Assembly: GCA_030605125.1 (NCBI GenBank)
Contig: JAUWBD010000001.1
Coordinates: forward strand, 80,776-144,775
DNA: 64,000 bases
Reading direction: 5' to 3'
Source of the DNA: Verrucomicrobiota bacterium
Lineage (GTDB): Bacteria; Verrucomicrobiota; Verrucomicrobiia; Opitutales; Opitutaceae
Of the stretch, positions 57,386-64,000 are shown piece after piece; the stretch's first letter is position 1, and every line of letters begins with the position of its first letter. A program made the position numbers and the translations under genes. The notes beneath the pieces were generated by a model. It saw only the letters and a list, made by a program, of their open reading frames with translations. It was not told where the DNA came from and made no database searches.

Positions 57386-59845
57386 ATGAAACCCGCCTCC
57401 TCCGCCAACCCCTACGGCCACTTCGACGACGCTCACCGCGAATACGTCATCACCCGCCCGGACACTCCCCTGCCCTGGCTCAACTACCTCGGCCAGGACG
57501 ACTTCTTCGGCCTCTGCACCAACACCGCCGGCGGCTACTCCTTCTGGCGCGACGCCAAGCTCCGCCGCCTCACCCGCTACCGCTACAACAACGTCCCCAT
57601 GGACCTCGGCGGCCGCTACCTCTACCTCAAGGACGGCGACACCGTCTGGAACCCCGGCTGGAAACCCGTCAAGACTGCCCTCGACCACTACGAGTGCCGC
57701 CACGGCATCGGCTACTCCCGCATCACCGGCGCCAAAAACAACATCTCCGTCGAGATGCTCTGCTTCGTGCCCCCGGGCGAGACGCTCGAGCTCTGGCGCA
57801 CCACCGTGCGCAACACCGGCTCCGCGCCGAAGACCGTCCAGCTCTTCTCCTTCGTCGAGTTCTGCCTCTTCGAGGCGCTCAACGACATGACCAATTACCA
57901 GCGCACCTACTCCATCGGCGAGGTCGAGGTCGAGGACGGCGCCATCTACCACAAGACCGAATACCGCGAGCGCCGCAGCCACTACGCCCTCTTCGGCTGC
58001 ACCGCCCCCGTCGCCGGTTTCGACACCTCGCGCGACGCCTTCGTCGGCGTGCACAACGGCCTCCACGAGCCCAAGGCCGTGCTCGCCGGCAAATCTACCA
58101 ACAGCATCGCCCACGGCTGGAACCCCGTCGGCTCCCACTGCATCGAGCTCACCCTCGCCCCCGGCGAAGCCCGCGAGTTCGCCTTCATCCTCGCCTACGT
58201 GGACCAGGGCGATGAACCCAAGTTCTCCGCGCCCAAGGTCATCAACAAGGTCAAGGGCCGCGCCCTCATGGCCAAGTATCGCGACATCGCCGCGGTGGAC
58301 GCCGCCTTCGCGCGCCTCAATGCCGCGTGGGCGAAAAACCTCGGCGCCTTCCAGGTCACCCAGAGCCCCGACCCCGTCGCCGCCCGCATGGCCAACACTT
58401 GGAACCAATACCAGTGCATGGCCACCTTCAACCTGTCGCGCTCCGCCTCGATGTATGAGACCGGCATCGGCCGCGGCATGGGTTACCGCGACAGCAACCA
58501 GGACATCCTCGGCTTCGTCCACATGCTCCCGGACCGCGCCCGCCAACGCATCCTCGACATCGCCGCCACCCAGCTCTCCGACGGCACCTGCTACCACCAA
58601 TACCAGCCGCTCACCAAAAAAGGTAACGCCGAGATCGGCGGCGACTTCTACGACGACCACCTCTGGCTCATCCTCAGCACCGCCGCCTACATCAAGGAGA
58701 CCGGCGACCTCACCATCCTCGACGCCGCCGTCGGCTACGCCGACAAGCCCGGCAGCAAAGACACGCTCCTCCACCACCTCGAGACCAGCGTCGCCTACAC
58801 CATGAAGCAGCGCGGCCCCCACGGCCTCCCGCTCATCGGCCACGCCGACTGGAACGACTGCCTCAACCTCAACTGCTTCTCCACCGAGCCAAACGAGTCC
58901 TTCCAGACAGCCGGCGACGTGAAGGGCTCCGTCGCCGAGTCGGTCATGATCGCCGGCCTCTTCCTCTACGCCACCCGCGAGCTCGAAGGCATCTACCGGC
59001 TCATGAAGCGCGACGCCGACGCGAAGCGCATCGCCGCCGACCACGCCACCATGCTCGACGCTGTCGAGACCCACGCCTGGGACGGCGAGTGGTATATCCG
59101 CGCCTTCGACGCCAAGGGCAACCCCGTCGGCTCCAAGGTCTGCTCCGAGGGCAAGATCTTCATCGAGAGCCAGGCCTGGTGCGTCCTCGGCGGCGCCGGC
59201 GCCAACAACGGCCGCGCCCGTCAGGCGCTCGAGAGCGTGCACAAGCACCTCTACACGCCCAACGGCATCATCCTCCAGCAACCCGCCTACGAGACCTACC
59301 ATCTCGAGCTCGGCGAGGTCTCCAGCTACCCGCCCGGCTACAAGGAAAACGCCGGCATCTTCTGCCACAACAACACCTGGATCCACCTCGGCTGGTGCCA
59401 GCACGGCGAGGGCGACCGCGCCTACGAATACTACCTCAGCATCTGCCCCGCCGCCAAGGAGAGCCAGATCGAGACGTATCGGTGCGAGCCCTACGTCTAT
59501 GCGCAGATGATCGCCGGCCGCGATGCCGCCACGCCCGGCGAAGCCAAGAATGCCTGGCTCACCGGCACCGCCGCCTGGACCTTCGTCACCGTCTCGCAAG
59601 GCGTCTTCGGCATCCAGCCCGGCTTCGACGGCCTCCGCCTCGACCCCTGCATCCCGAAGGCCTGGCCCGGCTTCGAGGTCACCCGCCAATACCGCGGCGC
59701 CACCTACCAGATCAAGGTTACCAACCCGAAGGGCCTGAGCAAAGGCATCAAGACCCTCAAGGTGGACGGCAAGGAGATCGCCGGCAACGTGCTCCCGCTC
59801 GCCCCCGCCGGCGCGACGGTGCGCGTCGAGGCCGAGATCGGCTAA
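57386..59845 (+). CDS. cbpA: Cellobiose phosphorylase, GH94
   Basis: Splits cellobiose with phosphate into glucose 1-phosphate and glucose in the cytoplasm. The 819-residue protein matches characterised cellobiose phosphorylases along its length: YGHFDDAHREYVITRPDTPL, GGYSFWRDAKLRRLTRYRYN, ETGIGRGMGYRDSNQD, the catalytic block LIGHADWNDCLNLNCFST (Asp-488/491 region), GEVSSYPPGYKENAGIFCHN and AGEAKN-like GEAKNAWLTGTAAW. ATG 57386 is chosen by the conserved start. It has no signal peptide. A two-hairpin repeat starts 12 bp after its stop. Confidence 0.95.
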   Translation: MKPASSANPYGHFDDAHREYVITRPDTPLPWLNYLGQDDFFGLCTNTAGGYSFWRDAKLRRLTRYRYNNVPMDLGGRYLYLKDGDTVWNPGWKPVKTALDHYECRHGIGYSRITGAKNNISVEMLCFVPPGETLELWRTTVRNTGSAPKTVQLFSFVEFCLFEALNDMTNYQRTYSIGEVEVEDGAIYHKTEYRERRSHYALFGCTAPVAGFDTSRDAFVGVHNGLHEPKAVLAGKSTNSIAHGWNPVGSHCIELTLAPGEAREFAFILAYVDQGDEPKFSAPKVINKVKGRALMAKYRDIAAVDAAFARLNAAWAKNLGAFQVTQSPDPVAARMANTWNQYQCMATFNLSRSASMYETGIGRGMGYRDSNQDILGFVHMLPDRARQRILDIAATQLSDGTCYHQYQPLTKKGNAEIGGDFYDDHLWLILSTAAYIKETGDLTILDAAVGYADKPGSKDTLLHHLETSVAYTMKQRGPHGLPLIGHADWNDCLNLNCFSTEPNESFQTAGDVKGSVAESVMIAGLFLYATRELEGIYRLMKRDADAKRIAADHATMLDAVETHAWDGEWYIRAFDAKGNPVGSKVCSEGKIFIESQAWCVLGGAGANNGRARQALESVHKHLYTPNGIILQQPAYETYHLELGEVSSYPPGYKENAGIFCHNNTWIHLGWCQHGEGDRAYEYYLSICPAAKESQIETYRCEPYVYAQMIAGRDAATPGEAKNAWLTGTAAWTFVTVSQGVFGIQPGFDGLRLDPCIPKAWPGFEVTRQYRGATYQIKVTNPKGLSKGIKTLKVDGKEIAGNVLPLAPAGATVRVEAEIG

Positions 59846-59856
59846 ACGTCCGCCGC

Positions 59857-59910
59857 TTTGGAGTGCGGAGCCTCGGCTCCGCTTTCGACGGGCCGCCTCG
59901 GCGGCCCGCC
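59857..59910. repeat. Two-hairpin intergenic repeat, copy 3
   Basis: Almost identical to the copy at 52450: GCGGAGCC-TC-GGCTCCGC, TTTCGA, CGGGCCGCC-TC-GGCGGCCCG. Directly downstream of the cellobiose phosphorylase stop. Confidence 0.85.
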
Positions 59911-60064
59911 CTACCCTCCACTCGCGTCCACGGACGCGCGCCAAAACCCGCCGAGGCCACCAGACCTTTCGCGTGAGGTGTTTCGCCCGCTCGGCCCCAC
60001 ACCCGCCCGGGCCGACTGCGCCGGCGTCGGGTTTCTTTGAAGCCTCCCCGGCCTCCTCGACAAG

Positions 60065-60092
60065 GCCGCGGGTTCGATCCCCCTCCTCCGCC
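60065..60092 (+). other. Short tRNA-T-arm-like sequence
   Basis: GCGGGTTCGATCC followed by CCCTCCTCCGCC resembles the T-arm and acceptor 3' strand of a tRNA, and a CCCC-TCTT-GGGG hairpin follows. The T-stem pairs only partly and there is no terminal A or 5' half. Possibly a decayed tRNA end; chance resemblance is as likely. Confidence 0.2.
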
Positions 60093-60162
60093 GGCCCCTC
60101 TTGGGGCGCCTCCGCGGGAATCGGTTGCGCACGGCGCGTTTCCGCGCCCACTCTCGGCACCG

Positions 60163-61314
60163 ATGCCGCGCCCCGAGAAGCATGCCCTGCCCGTCGTTCC
60201 GCCCTGCGCGGCGGAGGTTCGCATCGACGACCTCGGCGACGAGTTGCGCGTCACCCTCGGCGGCGTCTGGCGCGTCACCCGGGAAAAACCCGACTGGTTC
60301 CCCTCCCGCCTCGTTCGCCGCCCCAAACACATTCGGATCGAGCTCGCGCCTGATCTTGGCGAGTGGGACAGCTCGCTGCTGCTCTTCATCCACGAGGTGC
60401 GCTCCTGGGCTTCCGGCGCCGGCGTGCCCTGCGAACTCGACGCCCTCCCCGAATCGGTGCGCCGCCTGCTCACCCAGTTCATCAAGGCATCCGAAAAAGC
60501 CCGGCCCGCCGACCGCTCGCTCGACCTCTTCGCCACCGTGGGCGTCGCCGCCACGGACGCTTGGGTGAAAACCCGGGAGATCGCCAGCTTCCTCGGCGAG
60601 TGCGTGCTCAGCGGCGTCTTCCTCGCTCGCCACCCGAAAAAGTTTCGCCTCCGCGACTGCATCGAGGAGATGCAGCAGTGCGGCGCGATGTCGCTGCCGA
60701 TCGTGAGCCTCATCGGCCTGCTCGTCGGCCTCATCCTCGCCTACCAGGCCGCCGTGCTGATGCGCCAGTTCGGCGCCGACATCTACGTCGCCGACGCCGT
60801 CGGCCTCGCCATGGTGCGCGAGATGGGCGCCATGATGACGGCCGTCATCCTCGCCGGGCGCACCGGCGCCGCCTTCGCCGCCACCCTCGGCAACATGCGC
60901 GCCAACGACGAGATCGACGCGCTCGAGACGCTCGGCATCCGCCCGGTGGACTTTCTCGTCATCCCCAAGCTCGTGGCCCTCTCGCTCATGATGCCGCTGC
61001 TCGCGCTCTACGCCAACTGCATGGGCATCCTCGGCGGCATGTTCGTCTCGCTCACCGTCCTCGACATCCCGCCCGCCGCCTACTGGGTGCAGACCGTGTC
61101 GGCGATCGACCTCTCCGACGTCGCCTCCGGCGTGATCAAATCCGGCGCCTTCGGCCTGCTCGTCGGCCTCGCCGGCTGCCACCGCGGGCTGCTCGCCGAG
61201 CGCAGCTCCGCCGGCGTGGGCCGCGCCGCCACCACGGCCGTCGTCATGGCCCTGCTGCTCATCATCATCGCCGACGCCCTCTTCGCCGTCGCCTTCAACA
61301 TCCTCGGCATCTGA
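60163..61314 (+). CDS. mlaE: MlaE/YrbE-type lipid ABC permease with N-terminal STAS-like domain
   Basis: Inner-membrane permease of an Mla-type phospholipid transport system. The 383-residue protein has an N-terminal soluble domain of about 120 residues with STAS-like layout (VRIDDLGDELRVTLGGVW; DSSLLLFIHEVRSWASGAG), then the MlaE domain: GLLVGLILAYQAAVLMRQFGA, VREMGAMMTAVILAGRTGAAFAA, MRANDEIDALETLGI and three further helices to the C-terminus. ATG 60163 is chosen. In enteric bacteria the STAS protein (MlaB) is separate; here it is fused. The ATPase gene follows after 14 bp. Confidence 0.92.
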   Translation: MPRPEKHALPVVPPCAAEVRIDDLGDELRVTLGGVWRVTREKPDWFPSRLVRRPKHIRIELAPDLGEWDSSLLLFIHEVRSWASGAGVPCELDALPESVRRLLTQFIKASEKARPADRSLDLFATVGVAATDAWVKTREIASFLGECVLSGVFLARHPKKFRLRDCIEEMQQCGAMSLPIVSLIGLLVGLILAYQAAVLMRQFGADIYVADAVGLAMVREMGAMMTAVILAGRTGAAFAATLGNMRANDEIDALETLGIRPVDFLVIPKLVALSLMMPLLALYANCMGILGGMFVSLTVLDIPPAAYWVQTVSAIDLSDVASGVIKSGAFGLLVGLAGCHRGLLAERSSAGVGRAATTAVVMALLLIIIADALFAVAFNILGI

Positions 61315-61328
61315 ACCCGCCCGCCACC

Positions 61329-62174
61329 ATGGTCGCCAGCCGCCATCCCGACGAATCCTCCGCCCCCGGCCGCGCCCCCGAAGGGCCGCCCGCCATCGAG
61401 GCCGACCACATCGACTGCGGCTACGGCGGCGAGCCTCTCCTGCGCGACCTGAGCTTCTCCGTCCGACGCGGCGAGATTTTCTTCGTCATCGGCGGCTCCG
61501 GCTGCGGCAAAAGCACCTTGCTGCGCCACCTCATCGGCCTCAACCGCCCCTCCGCCGGCGATGTGCGCTTCTTCGGCGATTCCTTCCTCGACGCCGACGC
61601 CGTGCACCGGCGAGACCTCCTCCGCCGCTTCGGCGTGCTCTATCAGGGCGGCGCTCTTTGGAGCTCGCTCACACTGCTCGAAAACGTCGCCCTGCCGCTG
61701 GAGGAATACACCACGCTCGACGCCGGCGAGCGCGCCGAACTCGCCGCCTTCAAGCTCTCCCAGGTCGGCCTCGCCGGCTACGAAAGCTACTACCCGGCCG
61801 AGATATCCGGCGGCATGAAAAAACGCGCCGGCCTCGCCCGCGCCCTCGCCCTCGACCCGCAGATCGTGTTCTTCGACGAGCCCTCCGCCGGCCTCGATCC
61901 CATCACCTCGCGCAAGCTCGACGAACTCATCCTCCAGATCCGCGAGCTGCTCGGCACCACCTGCGTTGTCGTTTCGCACGAGCTCGACTCGATCTTCTCC
62001 ATCGCCGACCGCGTGCTCATGCTCGACAAGTCCGCCCGCGGCGCCATCGCCCTTGGCGATCCGCGGGAACTCGCCGTCGCCTCGCCTGACGAACGGGTGC
62101 GGGATTTCCTCTCCCGTGGCGCCCGCCCCGGCGGGGAAAACGGTTTCGACACCGCCGCCCGCCCCGCGCACTAA
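61329..62174 (+). CDS. mlaF: MlaF-type lipid ABC transporter ATPase
   Basis: A 281-residue ATPase driving the Mla-type system. Walker A GGSGCGKST, Q-loop VLYQGGALWSSLTLLENVALP (the GALF/GALW stretch typical of MlaF), signature ISGGMKKRAGLARALA, Walker B IVFFDEPSAGLDPIT and H-loop VVSHELDSI are all present. The start ATG 61329 is preceded by CCGCCACC and lacks a Shine-Dalgarno sequence. It is 14 bp downstream of the permease gene and 70 bp upstream of the MCE gene. Confidence 0.94.
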   Translation: MVASRHPDESSAPGRAPEGPPAIEADHIDCGYGGEPLLRDLSFSVRRGEIFFVIGGSGCGKSTLLRHLIGLNRPSAGDVRFFGDSFLDADAVHRRDLLRRFGVLYQGGALWSSLTLLENVALPLEEYTTLDAGERAELAAFKLSQVGLAGYESYYPAEISGGMKKRAGLARALALDPQIVFFDEPSAGLDPITSRKLDELILQIRELLGTTCVVVSHELDSIFSIADRVLMLDKSARGAIALGDPRELAVASPDERVRDFLSRGARPGGENGFDTAARPAH

Positions 62175-62244
62175 ATTTTCGCCGCTTCCCGCCCTACACC
62201 CTCCGACCGCCCGCCGCCCCCGCTCCCGCCTCCGCACCCACTCC

Positions 62245-63267
62245 GTGAAGACCAAAGTCAGCCCCACCATCGTCGGCCTCTTTGTCCTCGGCGCGCTCCT
62301 CCTCGGCGTCGTGGCGCTCTTCTCCTTCGGCGGCGTCAGCTTCTTCTCCCGGCCCGAGCGCTTCGTCGTGTATTTCGACGAGTCAATCCACGGCCTCGAC
62401 AACGGCTCGCCCGTGAAACTCCGCGGCGTGCGCATCGGCCGCGTCGTCGGGCTCAAGGTCCGCGCCATCCCCGCCTCGCCCGAATCCGGCGACTCGCGCT
62501 CGGTCGTCGCCGTCGTGTGCGAGCTCAGCCGCGACGTCGTCGCCGACGCCCGAGGACAGCCGATCGACGTCTCCGACCGCGCCGAGCTGCAACGCCTCGT
62601 GGACGAGGGCCTGCGCGCCCAGCTCAACGTGATCGGCTACGCCACCGGCCTCCTCTACGTGGAGCTCGATTTCTACGACCCCGCCACCCACCCCGCCGTG
62701 CGGCGCGACGGCGTCGAGTCCAACTACCTCGAGATGCCGGCCATCCCCTCGCGCAGCGCCGAGTTCCTGCGCAACCTCAACGAGATCCTCACCAACATCA
62801 AGGACGCCGACATCCCCGCCATCGCCCGCGAGGCCCAAGGCCTGCTCGCCGACACGCGCAAACAGGTGCAGGCCGCCGACCTCGCCGCGCTCACCCGCGA
62901 ATGGACCGGCGCCGCACGCACCGTCTCCGACCTCGCCGCCTCGCCCGAGCTGAAGGAAATCCTCGCCCACTCCGCCTCCGCCTCCGCCCGCCTCGACCGC
63001 GTGCTCGCCGAGCTGGAAAAAACCGCCGGCCCCAGCGCCGAGCAGTTCCACCTCGTGCTGCAGGACGCCCGCACCGCCATGGCGCAGCTCGCCGACACCA
63101 CCGCGGTGATGAAGCGCTTCATCAACGCCCAGCAATACCTCGGCGACGACGCCTCCAAGGCCTTCAACCGCCTCGGCGACGCCGCCGCGGCCGTCGCCCG
63201 CCTCGCCGATTTCCTGGAGCGCAACCCCAACGCTCTCCTCAGCGGTCGCGCCACCGACAAGAAGTAA
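62245..63267 (+). CDS. mlaD: MlaD-type MCE-domain protein
   Basis: A 340-residue membrane-anchored MCE protein starting with GTG 62245. One N-terminal helix (TIVGLFVLGALLLGVVALFSF), then the MCE domain (FVVYFDESIHGLDNGSPVKLRGVRIGRV region, about residues 40-125) and a long helical tail (residues about 180-330; NLNEILTNIKDADIPAIA, ARTVSDLAASPELKEILAHS) that probably forms a coiled coil across the periplasm. It would bind lipids and hand them to or from the permease. It belongs to the same operon as the permease and ATPase. Confidence 0.92.
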   Translation: MKTKVSPTIVGLFVLGALLLGVVALFSFGGVSFFSRPERFVVYFDESIHGLDNGSPVKLRGVRIGRVVGLKVRAIPASPESGDSRSVVAVVCELSRDVVADARGQPIDVSDRAELQRLVDEGLRAQLNVIGYATGLLYVELDFYDPATHPAVRRDGVESNYLEMPAIPSRSAEFLRNLNEILTNIKDADIPAIAREAQGLLADTRKQVQAADLAALTREWTGAARTVSDLAASPELKEILAHSASASARLDRVLAELEKTAGPSAEQFHLVLQDARTAMAQLADTTAVMKRFINAQQYLGDDASKAFNRLGDAAAAVARLADFLERNPNALLSGRATDKK

Positions 63268-63319
63268 GTCTCGCCGCCCCCCTCTCCGACCGCCCGTCTC
63301 TCGCCCATTCCCGCCCGCC

Positions 63320-63994
63320 ATGCTCCGCCTCGCCGCCCGCCGCTCCTTCCGCTTCGCGCTCCTCGCCGCCGGCCTGGGCCTCGGCCTCGCCGGCTGCAAT
63401 TTCTTCCCGAAACCCTCGCCCGATCCCACCCGCCACTACGTGCTCACCGGCCCCAAGCCCGCCGAGGTCAACGTCGGCGTGAAACAAGGCACCCTCAAGG
63501 TCGGCCTCCGCTCCATCCAGGTCGCCCCCTACCTCGACGCGAAATCGATGATCGTGCGCCGCGGCGACAACGAGATCGACTACCGCGACTTCGCCCGCTG
63601 GGCCGAGCCGCTCGCCACCGGCATCAACCGCATGCTCGTCGCCCGCCTCCACGCCTCGGACCGGGTCGGGCGCGTGTTTCCCCAGCCCTTCCCCTTCGAC
63701 GTCGAGCGCGATCTCGACATCTCGATCAACGTCCTGCGCTGCGAAGGCCGCGTGCTGCCCGACGGCTCCGCCTACGCCAGCTTCATGTGCGCCATCGAGA
63801 TCATCCGCGTCGGCGACCGCCCCGGCGCCGCCACCGGCACGGGCGGCCAAGTGCTCCTGCGCGAGATCTTCGAGGCCGAGCAGACGCCTTGGCGCGACGG
63901 CGACTACGCCGCCCTCGCCGCCGCGCTCAGCCAACACATTTCCAAGCTCGCCGACACACTGGTGGGCCATCTGCCCGAGCCGTCCGGCAGCTAA
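63320..63994 (+). CDS. ABC-type transport auxiliary lipoprotein (PqiC/LptE-like)
   Basis: A 224-residue lipoprotein. The signal peptide ends in the lipobox LAGC (Cys-26), and the mature part fits the auxiliary lipoprotein family found with MCE systems (HYVLTGPKP near the start; LKVGLRSIQVAPYLDAKSMIVRRGDNEIDY region; RWAEPLATGINRMLVARL). Such proteins sit in the outer membrane and take part in lipid transport with the MCE partner. The gene lies 52 bp after mlaD and is complete, ending 6 bp before the window edge. Confidence 0.88.
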   Translation: MLRLAARRSFRFALLAAGLGLGLAGCNFFPKPSPDPTRHYVLTGPKPAEVNVGVKQGTLKVGLRSIQVAPYLDAKSMIVRRGDNEIDYRDFARWAEPLATGINRMLVARLHASDRVGRVFPQPFPFDVERDLDISINVLRCEGRVLPDGSAYASFMCAIEIIRVGDRPGAATGTGGQVLLREIFEAEQTPWRDGDYAALAAALSQHISKLADTLVGHLPEPSGS

Positions 63995-64000
63995 AGAAGC

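Larger units (their letters stand above)
59846..60162. other. 317-bp intergenic region before the Mla operon
   Basis: It contains the third two-hairpin repeat (59857-59910) and a short tRNA-3'-like sequence (60065-60092), both listed separately. The remainder is GC-rich with no gene and no clear promoter. The frame of the Mla permease is open back to 60037, but its translation is Pro/Arg-rich and not part of the protein. Confidence 0.6.

Noticed and set aside
49850..59910. Two-hairpin repeats as ordinary rho-independent terminators
   Set aside because: The hairpins are strong but no T-run follows either of them, and copy 1 lies between two genes of the same direction.
60037..60162. Upstream extension of the Mla permease
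   Set aside because: The extension is Pro/Arg-rich, runs over the tRNA-like sequence and lacks similarity to the family; ATG 60163 gives a plausible N-terminus.

Overview
The window is a GC-rich chromosomal segment from a heterotrophic bacterium that is most probably a member of the Opitutaceae (phylum Verrucomicrobiota). The evidence is the mix of cytoplasmic glycosidases, one-gene sulfatases, Gfo/Idh/MocA and FAD oxidoreductases, an H-x9-DG prepilin-like protein, a PEP-CTERM protein with autotransporter-type beta repeats, a bifunctional RhaE-type rhamnulose-phosphate aldolase/dehydrogenase and the lack of any SusC/SusD pair. Forty-three genes are annotated. The first is cut by the left edge. 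No rRNA, complete tRNA, transposase, integrase or CRISPR array is seen.

Layout. (1) 1-4223: a heparinase-like protein and a GH29 alpha-L-fucosidase in one operon. (2) 4347-14739: a LacI regulator diverging from a five-gene operon with a hypothetical protein, a complete sugar ABC importer in only three polypeptides (binding protein fused to permease 1, permease 2 with a very large insertion, ATPase) and an FAD oxidoreductase. (3) 14870-24953: an IclR regulator, two convergent overlapping sulfatases, a prepilin-like protein, a TIM-barrel glycosidase, two divergent sensor-type regulators and a GH130 phosphorylase. Four CATAC-N6-CATAC direct repeats tie much of this together. (4) 25051-41697: FAD oxidoreductase, NHL-repeat protein, two Gfo/Idh/MocA oxidoreductases, AraC regulator, beta-helix lyase-like protein, PEP-CTERM protein, second GH130 and GH52 beta-xylosidase. 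Copies of a GATAACTTTTNGCGTAA motif lie here and upstream of the prepilin-like gene. (5) 41924-41989: a tRNA-3'-end-like fragment followed by an excellent terminator, a possible island boundary. (6) 42150-64000: mostly housekeeping or general catabolic genes: rhamnose isomerase and RhaE, ndk, two small secreted proteins, an aminotransferase with an Lrp regulator, a hydroxyacid dehydrogenase, GH1 beta-glucosidase with LacI, BlaI/BlaR1, GH94 cellobiose phosphorylase and an Mla-type lipid transport operon (permease, ATPase, MCE protein, lipoprotein).

How the genes work together. Most of the glycosidases, both sulfatases and both phosphorylases have no signal peptide, while the ABC importer has an anchored binding domain. 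The simplest reading is import of (sulfated, fucosylated, xylose-, mannose- or rhamnose-containing) oligosaccharides followed by desulfation, hydrolysis or phosphorolysis in the cytoplasm. The beta-helix and NHL proteins carry signal peptides and would act outside. Regulation is dense and local: two LacI, one IclR, one GntR-like, one HTH-less sensor, one AraC, one Lrp and one BlaI protein, several with recognisable palindromes or direct repeats next to them.

Intergenic DNA holds several families of short palindromic repeats: a two-hairpin repeat in three copies, GCGGCCGC-centred palindromes, GGCGTCGC hairpins and a 168-bp element with 37-38-nt inverted ends. Many start codons follow a C-rich CCGCC leader with no visible Shine-Dalgarno sequence.
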